A stretch of 64,000 nucleotides of DNA. Source: Calamus simplicifolius. Lineage: Eukaryota > Streptophyta > Magnoliopsida > Arecales > Arecaceae. Position 1 is the stretch's first letter; each line of letters starts with the position of its first letter. The translations under genes and the position numbers were made by a program. Positions 49,708 to 62,700 of the stretch are shown here, in pieces. The notes beneath the pieces are model-generated. The model was not told where the DNA came from and searched no databases. It was given only the letters and a program-made list of their open reading frames with translations. The stretch spans positions 366,583 to 430,582 of the forward strand of contig UESW01003879.1 of NCBI GenBank assembly GCA_900491605.1. The letters are read 5' to 3'.

Positions 49708-51101
49708 TGATATGACTGATCCCAACGTCATCAGGCAGGGTAACGGCAGTCAGTCATTTCCCCACCTCCGGCACCCCCTCGGGGTCGGGGTGGGGTCATC
49801 ATTTCTTAACCCCGGGGCCCCTACCGGCCTCGGGGTGAACTGTCATTTCCCCACCTCCGGCACCCCCTCGGGGTCGGGGTGGGGTCATCGTTTCTTAACC
49901 CCGGGGCCCCTGTCGGCCTCGGGGTGAACTGTCATTTCCCCACCTCCGGCACCCCCTCGGGGTCGGGGTGGGGTCATCATTTCTTAACCCCGGGGCCCCT
50001 ATCGGCCTCGGGGTGAACTATCATTTCCCCACCTCCGGCACCCCCGGGGTCGGGGTGGGGTCATCGTTTCTTAACCCTGGGGCCCCTGTCGGCCTCGGGG
50101 TGAACTGTCATTTCCCCACCTCCGGCACCCCCTCGGGGTCGGGGTGGGGTCATCGTTTCTTAACCCCGGGGCCCCTATCGGCCTCGGGGTGAACTGTCAT
50201 TTCCCCACCTCCGGCACCCCCTCGGGGTCGGGGTGGGGTCATCGTTTCTTAACCCCGGGGCCCCTATCGGCCTCGGGGTGAACTGTCATTTCCCACCTCC
50301 GGCACCCCCTCGGGGTCGGGGTGGGGTCATCATTTCTTAACCCCGGGGCCCCTACCGGCCTCGGGGTGAATGGTCATTTCCCCACCGCCGGCACCCCCTC
50401 GGGGTCGGGGTGGGGTCATCATTTCTTAACCCCGGGGCCCCTACCGGCCTCGGGGTGAACGGTCATTTCCCACCTCCGGCACCCCCTCGGGTCGGGGTGG
50501 GGTCATCATTTCTTAACCCCAGGGCCCCTACTGGCCTCAGGGTGCATGGTCAACACGCTATTCAACCGCCAAAGAAAACAGCAACTATCAGCATGCACGG
50601 TGCTCACGCATGATCTTCGGCACATGGCTGTGCCTTGCCGTAGTGCCATTTAGTACTCCTGTAAAGTGTGCCCCGGTACGGAGGGTCATGCCTCATAACG
50701 ATGTTTGGCATGTTGCATGCCTCTGTGCGCCACCATGCCTTACTAGGGTGTACGACTCGCCGCCTCTAGCAATGGAGCCCAGTCACATCCATCGGTGACA
50801 GTACAAGAAAGGTCTTTCGAAGCTGCAAGTCACTGTATTCGGACAGGTATAAAAGAGACATATTCAGGCTGTAAGAAAGATCCGAACTCTGGCTCTCTGA
50901 GCTTTCTTCCTCTCAGCAAAAACCCTAACTGCCCCAGCTTCTCTTCGCGGGGGGTGGTTCCTTGTCTGAACCCAAGCCACTAACTTGATCGTCGGAGGGT
51001 CCCCACCGGTGCTACCGGTCCCGGGGACTTTTCTTGCAGGATTTCCCGGAGCGAGACATCCGTCTTCCCCGACGTTTGAAGATGGTGACTTAGCGTCATC
51101 A
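49708..51101 (+). repeat. 3' LTR (1394 bp)
   Basis: Same start and end as the 5' LTR; holds nine copies of the ~90-bp unit instead of eight (49750-50540), which accounts for its extra 87 bp. TATAAAA at 50848-50854. Outside the array the differences are few (for example GTTCGAAGG versus GTTTGAAGA near the end, and one C lost in GGTCCCCGGGG). Confidence 0.95.
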
Positions 51102-51106
51102 CTTCA

Positions 51107-51969
51107 TGTTGCTCTTTTTAAAGCCATCAAGTGTGTTACCAACTTCTTTTACTTTCTCTCTATTAGCCATACCATATATATGACTCCAATCTCTGCCTTT
51201 TCTTCACAAAAAAGATGCTATCATCGCAGTTCAGGGATCGTGAAAATGTTTTTCATTGCCTATACTACATGCTAATTTCTTTATATTAAAAATATGTTGA
51301 ATCTAAGTTTTCTTATTGTGCAAGCGAAACATAAATTACAGCAATTGAAATGCCATCCTTATTTTATTTTTTTTATGCGAATCAAACATGAGTATAAAAA
51401 TTAGAATACCAATTTACTCAAAAGTAGAATCTAATTTTTACTGTATCCCATGACAATGATCAAAATATATCATTGGGTTGACTAGTTTTATAAGTCGTAT
51501 AAATTTATTCATCCATTATATATATATATATATATATTATTCATTGTGCATATTTATTGTATTAGTATATATTTTTTTTTATTGATGTACTGGATAGATT
51601 TATTAGGGACCATATCTATTAAAGAAAGATGGTGCATGGCTTCTCGTCAAAGCAGAAGGGTCATCGGGAGACCGATCATTAAATCTTCTGTTTTCTTGTA
51701 CCAGTTACTATGCCTTCGAGGATGATAGTTTTACCGTGTTATAAAAGGATGTCGGCCATTGTTTGCTATAAAAAAAAAAAAAAAAGTACGATCTTATTTA
51801 TTTTATTAAAATGATAGCAATTGTTGCAAAGATTTTGCTCCAGCGCTTTTTGCTATATTTGGGGTAGCAGAATCTCCTGCAATATCCTCCATCCATTTTG
51901 AAATCTACGTACGCAATACCTCCGTCTTTTACTAGCACGTGCCGACCCTTAAAACCCCATCAAGGGAAT
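51107..51969. other. Intergenic DNA right of the retrotransposon
   Basis: AT-rich, with a (TA) tract near 51522 and an A run near 51770. It resumes the sequence interrupted at 37861. No gene seen. Confidence 0.5.
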
Positions 51970-52441
51970 TTCTAAATACACCGCGAGAGTTACTCTCCGC
52001 ACCCACATATTAAAAAAAAAAAAATTCCTCTCCCTCTCCTCCCTTCCTCTCCCTTACCTTAGGCATCGGCTTTCCTACCCTTTCCATCCACTATCTATTT
52101 GGCACCGTCTCCTTCTCTCCCTCTTCCTCACCTTCGGCATCGGCTTTCCTTCTTTTCTTTCTCTTTCTTTCTCAGCTAATAGAGAGCCAAATAAAGAGCC
52201 TCTATTCAGTTAAACAGGATCGAACAGATGACTTCTGTTCAACCAATATAGCTTAACAAAGGCTTTTCAGTTTGGATAGAGGTCAGATCGAACATAGGCC
52301 TTTCGGTCTAGATAGGGATCAGGCTGAACAGAACGATCGAAGCCGAGGAGAAAAGTTGGTGCGATGGAAGACTGGAGCAGCGTGAGATGAGGGAGAGGGT
52401 GTGAAGAGAAAAAAAAGGAGAGCAGCTGGATGGAGTGAGGG

Positions 52442-54367
52442 TAGAGATAGGCACTGAACTGTGCCGCCCAGGCCAACACGGCTCGGCACGAAATGGGCCA
52501 TGTCTGGCACGGTCCGGTACTGCTACAATACCGGACCATGCCGGCACGACTCAGTAAACCATGCCATGCCGGACTCAAATTTTGTTTTAATTAGCCCGGC
52601 ACGGCACAGCCCATGACGGGCTCGTGCCGGCACAGCCTAAGCCCATATGAGCCCGTGCCGTACCGTGCCAGGCACGACCAACATGGGCCTAGGCCGTGTC
52701 GACCCAGGTGGGCCGTGCCAGGCACGGCATGGCACAGACCCATGTGGGCCTGGGCTGTGCCGACCCAGCTGGGCCTGTGCCATGCCGTGCTAAGCACGGC
52801 CCATAAGGCCTTGATAAAAAGAAATTATAAAAAAATATTTTTTAATAAATTAAAAATTTATTAAAAATAAATAAATTTATTAATATGAAGCCATCTTAAT
52901 GGTAGGGGGGTTTGGCATAGACCCCTACCCGTTTATTAATTTAAAATTAAAATGGCACATGAAGGGAGGGGGACTAGGCCTGACCTATAGAATACAATAA
53001 GAAAGGAGAAAAAAAATAGAGATGACTCATTTTAATAATTAAAATATATATTATTAGAAGTGAAACCTATATTATTAGAAGTGAAATCTATATTGTTAGA
53101 AGTGAAACCAATTCAAGCCTTAGGAACTTCATATAAGGCCCATACAAAAGGCCTTATTAAAGCACACTCTATGCTCCAAGAGCATCAATCTCAACTTCTC
53201 TCATGTTAAAAAAGACTTTGTGCATCAATCTTCAGTGCACAAAGCATGCATTAGATGCGCAGCATTTGCAAGTATGGTCCTCAGGATAGTCCATAAGGTG
53301 ATTTTTGGGCCCACTGTGCTCTCTGGCTGGTTTCGCTCAACAAGAGCACGATTAACGTCAAGAGACCAGACTTTTTTGCCTGACTCGTTCATGATGCGTA
53401 CAGTGCACCAAACGACCTAATCTTTCTTATAAATTCGAGTCTTCAGGAGAATATCTAAATTTAGTAGGTATTATTCCTTTTTGTTATTTTTTTCTTTCTG
53501 ATGTTAAATTATGAATAAATGAACAAAAGCCGAAGAGGTTGCCATTCAAACATGCAGCACGCCTTAAATATAATAATGCAAATGTAACCAAAAAGATATA
53601 TACTAGTGATGTATTACTACAAATGTGACTCACAAGCTATAGTCAATTGCATACAATAGTTAGAACTAGGCTTGTAGACTTTAACACAACTAGAAGATTG
53701 GACCAGTAACTTAATGATCCAATAGATGGATCAATGGTTGAATAGTATAAATAATCAAAAAAAAAAAAAACTAAAAACAATGATTCATAAGGATAAATAG
53801 AGATAAATTTTTAATAAAATTTAATTAATATAATAGCTAAAAATTTAAATTCTTAAAATTAAATTATTTAAACCTAAATTATTTTAATAAAATTATATTT
53901 TTTTACATTGATAATTTTATCTTCATTCTAAAGATATGAGTTAAATTTGTATTTTTTTTATGCATAACACTTCTAATTACGTATAAGAAACTATTTTTAA
54001 AACTATTTTTATGCAACTAAACGTATAAAAAGTTAAAAACGATCTTTTTCTTAAAAAATTATATTATTTAATTTTATGCATGATTATCAAGGGCCATGTC
54101 TGGTACGATTATTTTTAAAAAAAATAAAAGACTGAGTCAATAATTTTGTAAAAAAATTGCCCATGCATGACCCATCATGGGCCGAGCCAGGCACGACTCA
54201 TAGGCCTGGCCCAGCACGGATGGGCCATGCCTGGCCCAACAAGATTTGGGCCCGGGATGGCCCGTGACCCAAAATGGGCCATGTGCCATGCGCCAAAAAT
54301 TTTTAACGGTGGTGCCAGGCACGACCCATTAATTTGGCCGGTCCGGCACGGCCAGTGCCCACCTCTA
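52442..54367. mobile_element. Non-autonomous hAT-type element (1.9 kb)
   Basis: Terminal repeats TAGAGATAGGCACTG and CAGTGCCCACCTCTA are inverted copies with 13 of 15 matches. Flanking 8-mers AGTGAGGG (52434-52441) and GGTGAGGG (54368-54375) match at 7 of 8, as expected of a hAT target duplication. Both ends carry dense subterminal GGCACGGC / GGGCCATG motifs (52470-52800 and 54165-54355). The AT-rich centre has three 21-bp tandem units at 53047-53109. No transposase found. Confidence 0.75.
53047..53109. repeat. Three 21-bp tandem units
   Basis: TATATTATTAGAAGTGAAACC repeated three times head to tail with two substitutions, inside the hAT-type element. Confidence 0.9.
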
Positions 54368-54489
54368 GGTGAGGGAGAGGATGTGATGAGAAAAAAATGG
54401 ATGGGAGAGGGATTTAAGAGTAGTTTAGGAATGTAAGTTTTTTAAAAAAAATGGGTGGATGGGGGGTAATTTTTGCGGTGTATTTAGAA

Positions 54490-56792
54490 GCTCCTCCCCC
54501 CCCCCCCCCATCAACCTCCTTTGCTCTCTCCGGTCACTTCTCCTCCTCTCTTCTCCAACGTCTCAGACCTTCATCGTCTCCGGCACGGCCTCTTGCTATC
54601 CCCATCATCCCAACACCGTCTTCTTCTAGCTGGCCCCCCACCCCAGCTTCTCCGCTTGCACCCCCCACCAAAGCCGGGGACGAAGGGGCCGACCGGAAGG
54701 AGTAGCCGAGCCGAGGATGAAGGGGACCGACTAGGAGGAGTAGCCGAGTTAGGGATGAACAGGGCCAGTGAGAGTAAGAAAACTTAGACGAGGACGAGTC
54801 GGCGCTCGCATTCTCACATCCCGTCAGTTTTGACAAAAAAATTAGGTTTTTGTGAACCAAGCGGACTGGCAACCGATGGCACCGACCGTAAACCTAATCC
54901 AAGCAGGGCTCCTTGCAATCTTCACTGTCCTATATGAATAACAATTTTAATACATATATATATATATATATATAACCGCAGCCGCCCTTGGTTATAATGG
55001 CATTATAGTAGAAAATAATGAAAAATAATTATATTCTGTTTATTTAATTAAAAAAATATTATTTTCAGACAAGTTCATTAGAGATGGTATTATTTTATTA
55101 AAAAATACAATTGAAAATAATTGGTTATTAGTTGCATTAAAGTGATCATATATCAGCAGTTTATATCAGTTCTGTTATAACGTTAAATCAGGCATTAAAT
55201 TAAACCTTGCCAACATCAAGCAATGTAAACAACATTCTATTATTTGACGTTTTCGTTATTCGTCCACTTATAAAATCTTCACATTTCAGCTGAAAGATGA
55301 TGTCTTTTTTTTTTTTTTTTTTCTGCAAATAAAGAATATTTTATTCTATTATTCTTACCTAACAATTCTTTCAGTCGATAACTGTCTGGATGGAGCTAGG
55401 CAAATAACTGTCGTTATTTTTACGACAGTAATGAACAGTGGCTTCAAAAAGGTTCATCACTTAATGCAACGACACCAATTTAAAATTTTGCAAACAAAAT
55501 AATATATCTACAATGATGCTATATTTCTTCGGCGAGTTATGTAAACTTTTGCAATTAACTTTAGCACAACCCGTTCCAGATGTTTTGCAGCCAAGCCTTG
55601 AGTCCCTCCTATACACACGTGGTACGCATAGGGAGAAGAAAAAACAAAATTTTCACATGATAGCAGTAACGGACAACGCTAAATCCAAGCCTTTGGCGTT
55701 GTAAGTAGCAGAAATCATACCGTGTCTATGTATTGTCCATGTTTATATTATTTCGCCCTAAACCATGTTGTAGTATATAAATCATCCTCATGGATCCAAC
55801 TCAACATAACTAAACCACTATGAGAGGAAACAAACCACCTAGTCCCTCTTGAGAGGAACAAAAGTTGTTGGACCTTGTTTCTTTTCTTTCTAAGTTATAC
55901 AGATGAAAGCAATGAATAAGCTCTTAAGGATTCTCATCAGCCATAAATTCAGGCTAAAACCGTCGCAAAATGTTGTACTCATTTGCAAGGCACAGCCAAC
56001 ACTTCTTATAAGCCAAACCCCTCTTTTTTTTGTGCATCAGTTGGCCTTGCCTTTCTTCTCCAAGGAAGGCGAGAAAGAAAAGCATAACTGTTCTAAAGAA
56101 TATAAAGAGAGAAAAGCAAAGAGCTATGCAACATAAATATGGATTTTATATTAGCATCTCATGATACCATATTGTTGTATGGTACATGGATGACCTACAA
56201 GACAAGCAAAGAGCTATGCAACATAAATATCATGGAATTGGGTATTGATAATATAATTTCGCAAGCAACTATTTCTTCAGTACATGTATCAAATAGTCAT
56301 CCACCTTTTGTTCTTTTTCAGTAAGGAGAAACCAATTAAAACAAAAAACAGTGCTTTTAGAGGTCAAAGCACTACGATGCAGGAGATAAACACAAATTAA
56401 CTACTCAGAGTTTCAAGGATTTGAATTGATTACGACTCTATAAAAGATTAAACAAAACCAGAACACACTATATAATTACATGGGTATAAAGAGGATATAC
56501 TGAGCTCCAGTCTTGGATCAGAAGAAGGGGAGGTCTTGATTTACAAAGCACATACATCTTGGACAAACAGATGTACATGTCAGACAGAAAACGAAGCAGA
56601 ACTATCTCATTAAGTCAGACAACTAAGAGTCCATTCTGAGACTGATGATAAACTTCATTGTCATGCTTGCTTTTGAACACACTGTCAAAAGAAAACTGTC
56701 ATATATTCATGATGAATTTAGTGAAAACCAAAAAAAAGGGATCAGCATACTTATTGAGCTCACCAAATGGAGACAACAAAGAAATTTTGACT
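54490..56792. other. Intergenic DNA and 3' flank of the HVA22 gene
   Basis: 54494-54510 is a C run; 54510-54780 is pyrimidine- and GC-rich with overlapping frames on both strands but no domain. 55000-56500 is AT-rich with a (TA) tract at 54953 and a T run at 55303. The 3' UTR of the minus-strand gene should lie just below 56793. Confidence 0.5.
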
Positions 56793-59700
56793 TTAGTATC
56801 GACCATGGTCATCAAAGATAGTATAATTTTCACTCCAGGTCTTTGGTTCTGTTTCAGCTTCTACCTCCTCTAAAATTGAACGCCGGTTATTCCTGGAATT
56901 CGATGCTCTATCTGACTGCAAAACATGACATTCCGTCCAGTAAGTTTTCTCCATTTGGTGAGGATTAAAAATCCATACCACAATATATTGACAATTAAAG
57001 AAAAAAATGATCGACTACTGTATTTCTGACTTGGAGAAATTCCACAGCAAAGAGCGGGGGTATATTATCTTCTTCAATGCTGTGATTCAAATTTCTGCCT
57101 TAAAAAACAACTTGTGTTCCTACATACCATAACTATCTAGCTTTTCCCAACTATTTGGGGTTGGCAATAATTTTAATTACCATATGAAGTAAATACTCAA
57201 CTTTGCAAGAGCCATACCAGCAATCATGCAATTTAGCATCAAATAAATGATGAAGTGGTGAATTGTTTATAATTTCAATGTAGGCAAGAGAAAAACTGAC
57301 ATAGAATAGCAAGAAGCGCACTCTGTCAGCAATTAGACACAAGGTAGCTGACCTGAGTTTTATTAGAAGTTGAAAATAGAAGAATATTGAAAAGAAATAA
57401 GTATGTGGTACATAGAAAAGTTCAGCTTCAGGTGTCTGTCTCAGGAAAACCGGCACCAAGAGTTGACATCACAGAAATTGACTTGTAGGATTGTAAGAGA
57501 CTATCGAAAAAGCATGTAATAGAAGAACATTTTAATATGGTGTGAACCATGCTTCACCGTCTCGATAACGATGGATGTACTGATAAAATTCTGATGCAGT
57601 TCGGTACACCTGGTATGCTCAATATGGTATGTCCGATATGACATCATACCGACTGGTACGACATACCATGGTGTGATTTGAGAGTTGTAGCACAAGAAGC
57701 TCATGTCAGATAGCTCAATGCGACACAAATTTGCAACAAAGCAAGATGGCTAAATTAATACAAATGCATCCAAAAGGAGTGGAAAATAAATTCTTCAGTA
57801 TCATGGAACCTGTGCAAGCATACCTTGCTTATGAGCTTTTCAAATGCTTCACGTCCATTCTCTTCAATGTATCTTTCTGCAAGTGATAAAACATCGTCTT
57901 GTTTACTGAAGAAGTTTAGCTTCTTTGGGACATGCCAGAGGTTTACTGTTTGTTTGTTGACCAACAACTGCCTCACAAAATGCTCATAAACATATGCAGC
58001 ACCATTGAAGTAGGGTAAGACCAACCAGCAGTTGAACATCAGCTTTGCATAGGACCAGAAAGGAAGCCTGCAAGAAATATATGCAAATTGCAACACACAA
58101 AAAGCACGAGACTGAGAGCCTTGCATGAAAACAATGTAGGCAGGAAGCTAAAAAAATCAAATCGAACTGCTAAAGTTCTCATTTTTTATGAGAGGTGCAG
58201 ATAAACATATTATAGAAGAATACATAACACATTGTGGCAATATAAATCAATAAGAAGCAAGACACAATTGCATAGATCATGGTGCCTTACATGCTGGTCA
58301 GCATGGATTGACACGTAATGTTTCAGTGCCTGACTGGCACAAAGCCATTTCTTGGCATGTTAGCAGTGCTAATGCATGCCTCTGAATGCCAAGCACTGCA
58401 CAACATGACACAAAACATGCTTGGCTAGTGCTAGGCTGGTGCAACACCAACATGCAACACTTTAATCCTTCGTCTTGTCCCTCGGAAATTAGATGCAACC
58501 ATGGTTCTAGAACATATGAAACCTCCCAGAATTACCATCTAACATGCAATAATGCAGGGCAAATTCTCTTTTCAAATCATATGAAATTGTGAGGAGAGAG
58601 AGAGAGAAAAGGGAAAATGCGTGCATATCCCACTTTAGTTGCTGAGTTACATCAGGATGATAGGTAGAAATGGAGGGGAAAATAGTAGCATCCCCTAATC
58701 TAGTGGCTATATTATGTTATACCAACTATAAAACATATAAAATTGTTTTCAGCTTTTTGCCCAAGCTGAAGCATTAAGCATCACTGATGTACAGGTTCAC
58801 CTGAACAATAAAATCATAACCTAAGCACAGTTTATCCCCATAACTAACGTTTATGTAGAGAGTTATATGGTGCTTAGTTTACTTCATACTCCTTATATAT
58901 CACAAATTTGTGATTTGGCAAGAAATAAATACACCATTTTCTCAATTCAAGATACATGGACAGCTAATGATAACCAATTTCTCACATAGTGGAGCCAAAC
59001 AATGATTACATCATATCACAATCAAAGATCCATTCTAGCAAATAAAAAAAATCAAGTAATATCAAGCATCACTAATAAGAAGATAATAAATTTGGAGATA
59101 CAAGCTCCATGAACTGACTCAGGAAAAAATAGAAATGTAACATACCATTCAAGCACTTTGGCAAAGGTCATTTCAAACAGAGTAATAAAAGAATACAAGA
59201 CCCAGTAAGTGAGCCATTGCTGATCATCAACAGGAGATTTGGTTTCTATTGCCTTGACTGAAGCATACCTGTCAAAATCCCACAAAAGTGATATACTAGT
59301 AATAATAAGAGATACCAGTGCATCTTGTGAAAATCAAATTATGAATGCGACTTACAAAGGGTAAACAAGTGTCACCACAGGCCTGCAAATCAGTCACAGA
59401 AAAAGCTGTCAGGAACATAAGAAAAACCAATATAAAAACGGCAGCAAATGGTTTCCCATATTTTTACAATAGGACAATGTCAAAATGTAAAAGATCCCCT
59501 AACTTGTTCTTTTCTTTCTTAGGTTTTAGATTCTTAGACATAAGGAATCCAGATCGCTGAGAAGTAGCCCCAAACTGCTCACACATATGATTCAACATGT
59601 GACATCATGAGATGGAATCAGGTAATCGGCCATACATAGTAAACAATAAGTAGCCCCAAATATTAGACTGAACGATGCAATTCATCACTTGGTTTCTATT

Positions 59701-62700
59701 ATTAAATCCAATCAACCATGATGGATTTACAAAACACTAAAAAAATACTCTTACTCACAGCACAGCATAAGGTAAACTAATTGGTGCACTTAACAAGACA
59801 TGACAGTTCCAAGTGCATGTCATCCACACCTAGCAGCTGACAAACTTATCATTCTTTTCAAGCCTCAGCTATACTTCCAGATAACAATGGTTTTTACAGG
59901 GAATTACATTGCCTAAACCCCTTGTGATAGCCTGACAACTCTTGGATTTTCTATAGCGAGTATTCAGAAGTAAATTGTAACACTCTCTCTGAAAACAGCA
60001 GCACCTGCTATTCTCTGAAATTTGTGGTGGGGTTCTAATTGTGGACTCTAAAATTACAATTTAGCTCAAAAGCTCAAGTCATATAGATTTTCATCTCTGA
60101 TCGCATGGGTTCAACACCAGAATTAGACAGATACAAGGGAGACTTCCAAAATTTATTAAAAACTTGGTTACAGGAATGTTAAAAACTTAACATGGGAAGA
60201 CTACATGTGCGATTATCCTGAATGAGTTCCTAATGATTTGAAACAAGTACATAAATAACAGGTATACATATAAAAAAGGAACAGAGACCTCTAACATGAT
60301 CTCATTATGTATCTACAACCAGAATCATGATCTTATTAGGTATACATCACAGGTATTTCCACCACTTATTACAAACTTCTTAGCTCTAACAATATTGCCA
60401 TTAGTTACAAGTATAGATGAAAAGGTGAAGGGTTGACAATGGATTGACCACTGATTGTGTACAGTAAGCTCAAACTACAATATGCACTCCAAAAGAATCA
60501 ATGAGAAGACTAGGGAGTAGATAAGTCAATCCAATTAGTTCGGGTGAGACTTGGTGGTAAAGAATATGTTTGGTGGGGTTAGTTAAGAGATATATTTCAC
60601 GTATTTACATTAAAAAAAAATTATACTCCTACTTGGTAATATTATTACTTTTCTATAAGCCCAATCGATGCCTTGTTGATGAAAAAAGGTCACACCACAT
60701 CAGTTGTTCTGCTCGCTGAAACATTCGTCATCTAAGTGAGCAAGCAAGACCAAGATGGACCAAAATCTCAGTTTATCATGGCCAAGATGGAAAATAGGGA
60801 AATTTTTAAAGGTCCAAGATCTTCAGAGATCTCTACCTCTATTTTAGGACCAAGATATCAAAACCTCAGCCCATATGATAAATACAGGATTAACAATTAT
60901 TTCAAGGATTGATTTTGAGAGTTACTAACTAATGTTCAATTTAAGGAGGGTATCAGCTAAATATTTTGGGACTTGATGATTCATATCATTCAAGATAAAA
61001 GAAGCCAAGATACAAACCAAGGTCTCATCCAAGATAAAAACCTTATGCAACAGTCTGTTGGTTATGGCATTCTTTTTTTTTTAGGAACTTTTGGTAATTT
61101 ACTACAAAAATGCCCATCAAACTGAACTCATGATCATTGTCATCCAGAATCTTTCCCATAAAATGGGAAATTCTTAATTTTTAGCAATTAATTACAAAAG
61201 TACCTATTCATACTTTCTAACCAATTTCATGACTATGATCATCCAAGCATTTTCTTTCAACACAAGATGAAAGGGATTATTCAGCATGCCTTTTTTCTTT
61301 TTCTAGTCAGTTAATATGCAAATATATGCTCAGTCCTAAAAATTGATTTGCATTGGACAATATTAAGATTCTGTATTACAAGCTTACGGGAAGGAGGATA
61401 TGTCTATGCCTTCATTTTGATATCAAGCTATGCTAAATTAATAGTAATAAAAAAATTCCTACCCAGGAATTTGAAGACATATTATTAGTTACATACTCTA
61501 TACCCATTAATACCCTTCCATAAACCAACTGATTACAAAACTTCAGATAAAGGAGAATATACATTAAAGCATTACTAGATTACTGGAAAAAGCAAGTTTA
61601 ATAGCATGCGGAGGAAAGAATCTAGAGACCAATGTTAGTTAGAAGGTTCCATAATGACTCAAAAGTCAGAACTTTGAAAAGGCTTGCAAAGCATAATCAA
61701 AGAAACTTATATTGGTATAAATTTCTACTTTACCAACTAAATTTTAGAGCAACGGGCTAATTTACCAGTTGAAGAAACAACTTGGGAATCTTATTCTACT
61801 TTGGTGGATAAATTTTCAAAGTTTGTTGCTGAATAGTCTTGAGGACAAGCTTGCTATTAAGAGTAGTAGAATGTTAGGATCTCCCTAATTTTGAGGACTC
61901 CTTCAATTCATCAGATTTCCTTGATTGGAGGGGATCTGGTTATCAAGGAAAACTCTTAAGCCCAAACTATTTACTATTTCCTTAATTATGATTATTTATA
62001 TTCTCCAATTTCTTTTCCTACTTGTGTTTAATTTTTCTTAATTATGAGGTTACAACTCTATAAATATGTAAACGCCTTTATGACTTCTTTTTGATCAATG
62101 ACATAGTATTATTGGTTCTTCTTTTATTGGAGGTTTAATCCCTCAAAGAGATTATATACGGGCCTGAACCTCTCGAAGCAGTCATCCTATCCTAATTCTT
62201 CTATTTTATTTAACAATTTGTTTGAGTCACTATCAAAATTCTAATTTGTTGCAATTGATATTAAGCAATAGTATCAATAATTGGACAAAAAGATAACAGT
62301 TTTGCTTCTTATTATGTGTGGAAAAAGGTTGAGAAAAAGCCCCACCAATTATTTCAATTAAATGAATGCAATTTAGGTCAGTTGTGAAGTGGAAACTAAA
62401 TCCTCAAATTGTGCCTGCCTGCCATACAAAGGGATGTTGCGATAAAGCCACTCTCTGTGATGACACTTCAGTGCATCATAGTTCGCATGATGGTGCATCT
62501 GAATTCCAGAGTTCTATGTTTATCGCAAGTAGGCCTGAGATAGGAGCATAACATCTTTCAAAATCTTTATTGGGACATGTCGACACGGAAGGAAACACAG
62601 AACCACCTTTTGAACATGAGAAGGGCAAAGAAGCTTAAGATATTAACCCACAAGAAATTTGCTACTTATACTATAACAAGGAATGCATTAACAATAAAGG

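Larger units (their letters stand above)
37866..51101 (+). mobile_element. Complete Ty3/gypsy LTR retrotransposon, Tat type (13.2 kb)
   Basis: Bounded by a perfect 5-bp target duplication CTTCA (37861-37865 and 51102-51106). LTRs begin TGATATGACTG and end GTCATCA. The order is LTR, primer-binding site, gag-protease-RT-RNase H-second RNase H-integrase, 98-bp satellite, antisense gene, polypurine tract, LTR. The plant/archaeal-like second RNase H and the 3' antisense gene place it in the Tat group of Ty3/gypsy. Excluding the tandem arrays the two LTRs differ at only a handful of positions over about 560 bp, so insertion was recent. The pol frameshift suggests this copy is not autonomous, unless it is a sequencing error. 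Confidence 0.95.
51970..54489. mobile_element. TIR element interrupted by a hAT element
   Basis: Left end TTCTAAATACACCGC (51970-51984) followed by GAGAGTTAC; the right end, read on the minus strand from 54489, is TTCTAAATACACCGC followed by AAAAATTAC. Similarity extends over about 40 bp. Removing the hAT insert leaves about 590 bp, a typical MITE size. No transposase frame seen, and no clear target duplication. Confidence 0.55.

Noticed and set aside
54451..54872. Pro/Ser-rich frames on both strands near 54.5-54.9 kb
   Set aside because: A C-run and pyrimidine-rich DNA explain the open frames. No domain and no splice context could be supported.
57595..57675. Palindromic GGTATG/CATACC block as a regulatory site
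   Set aside because: The same words occur near 395-440 and 26060, which points to a dispersed repeat; no boundaries or target duplication could be defined.
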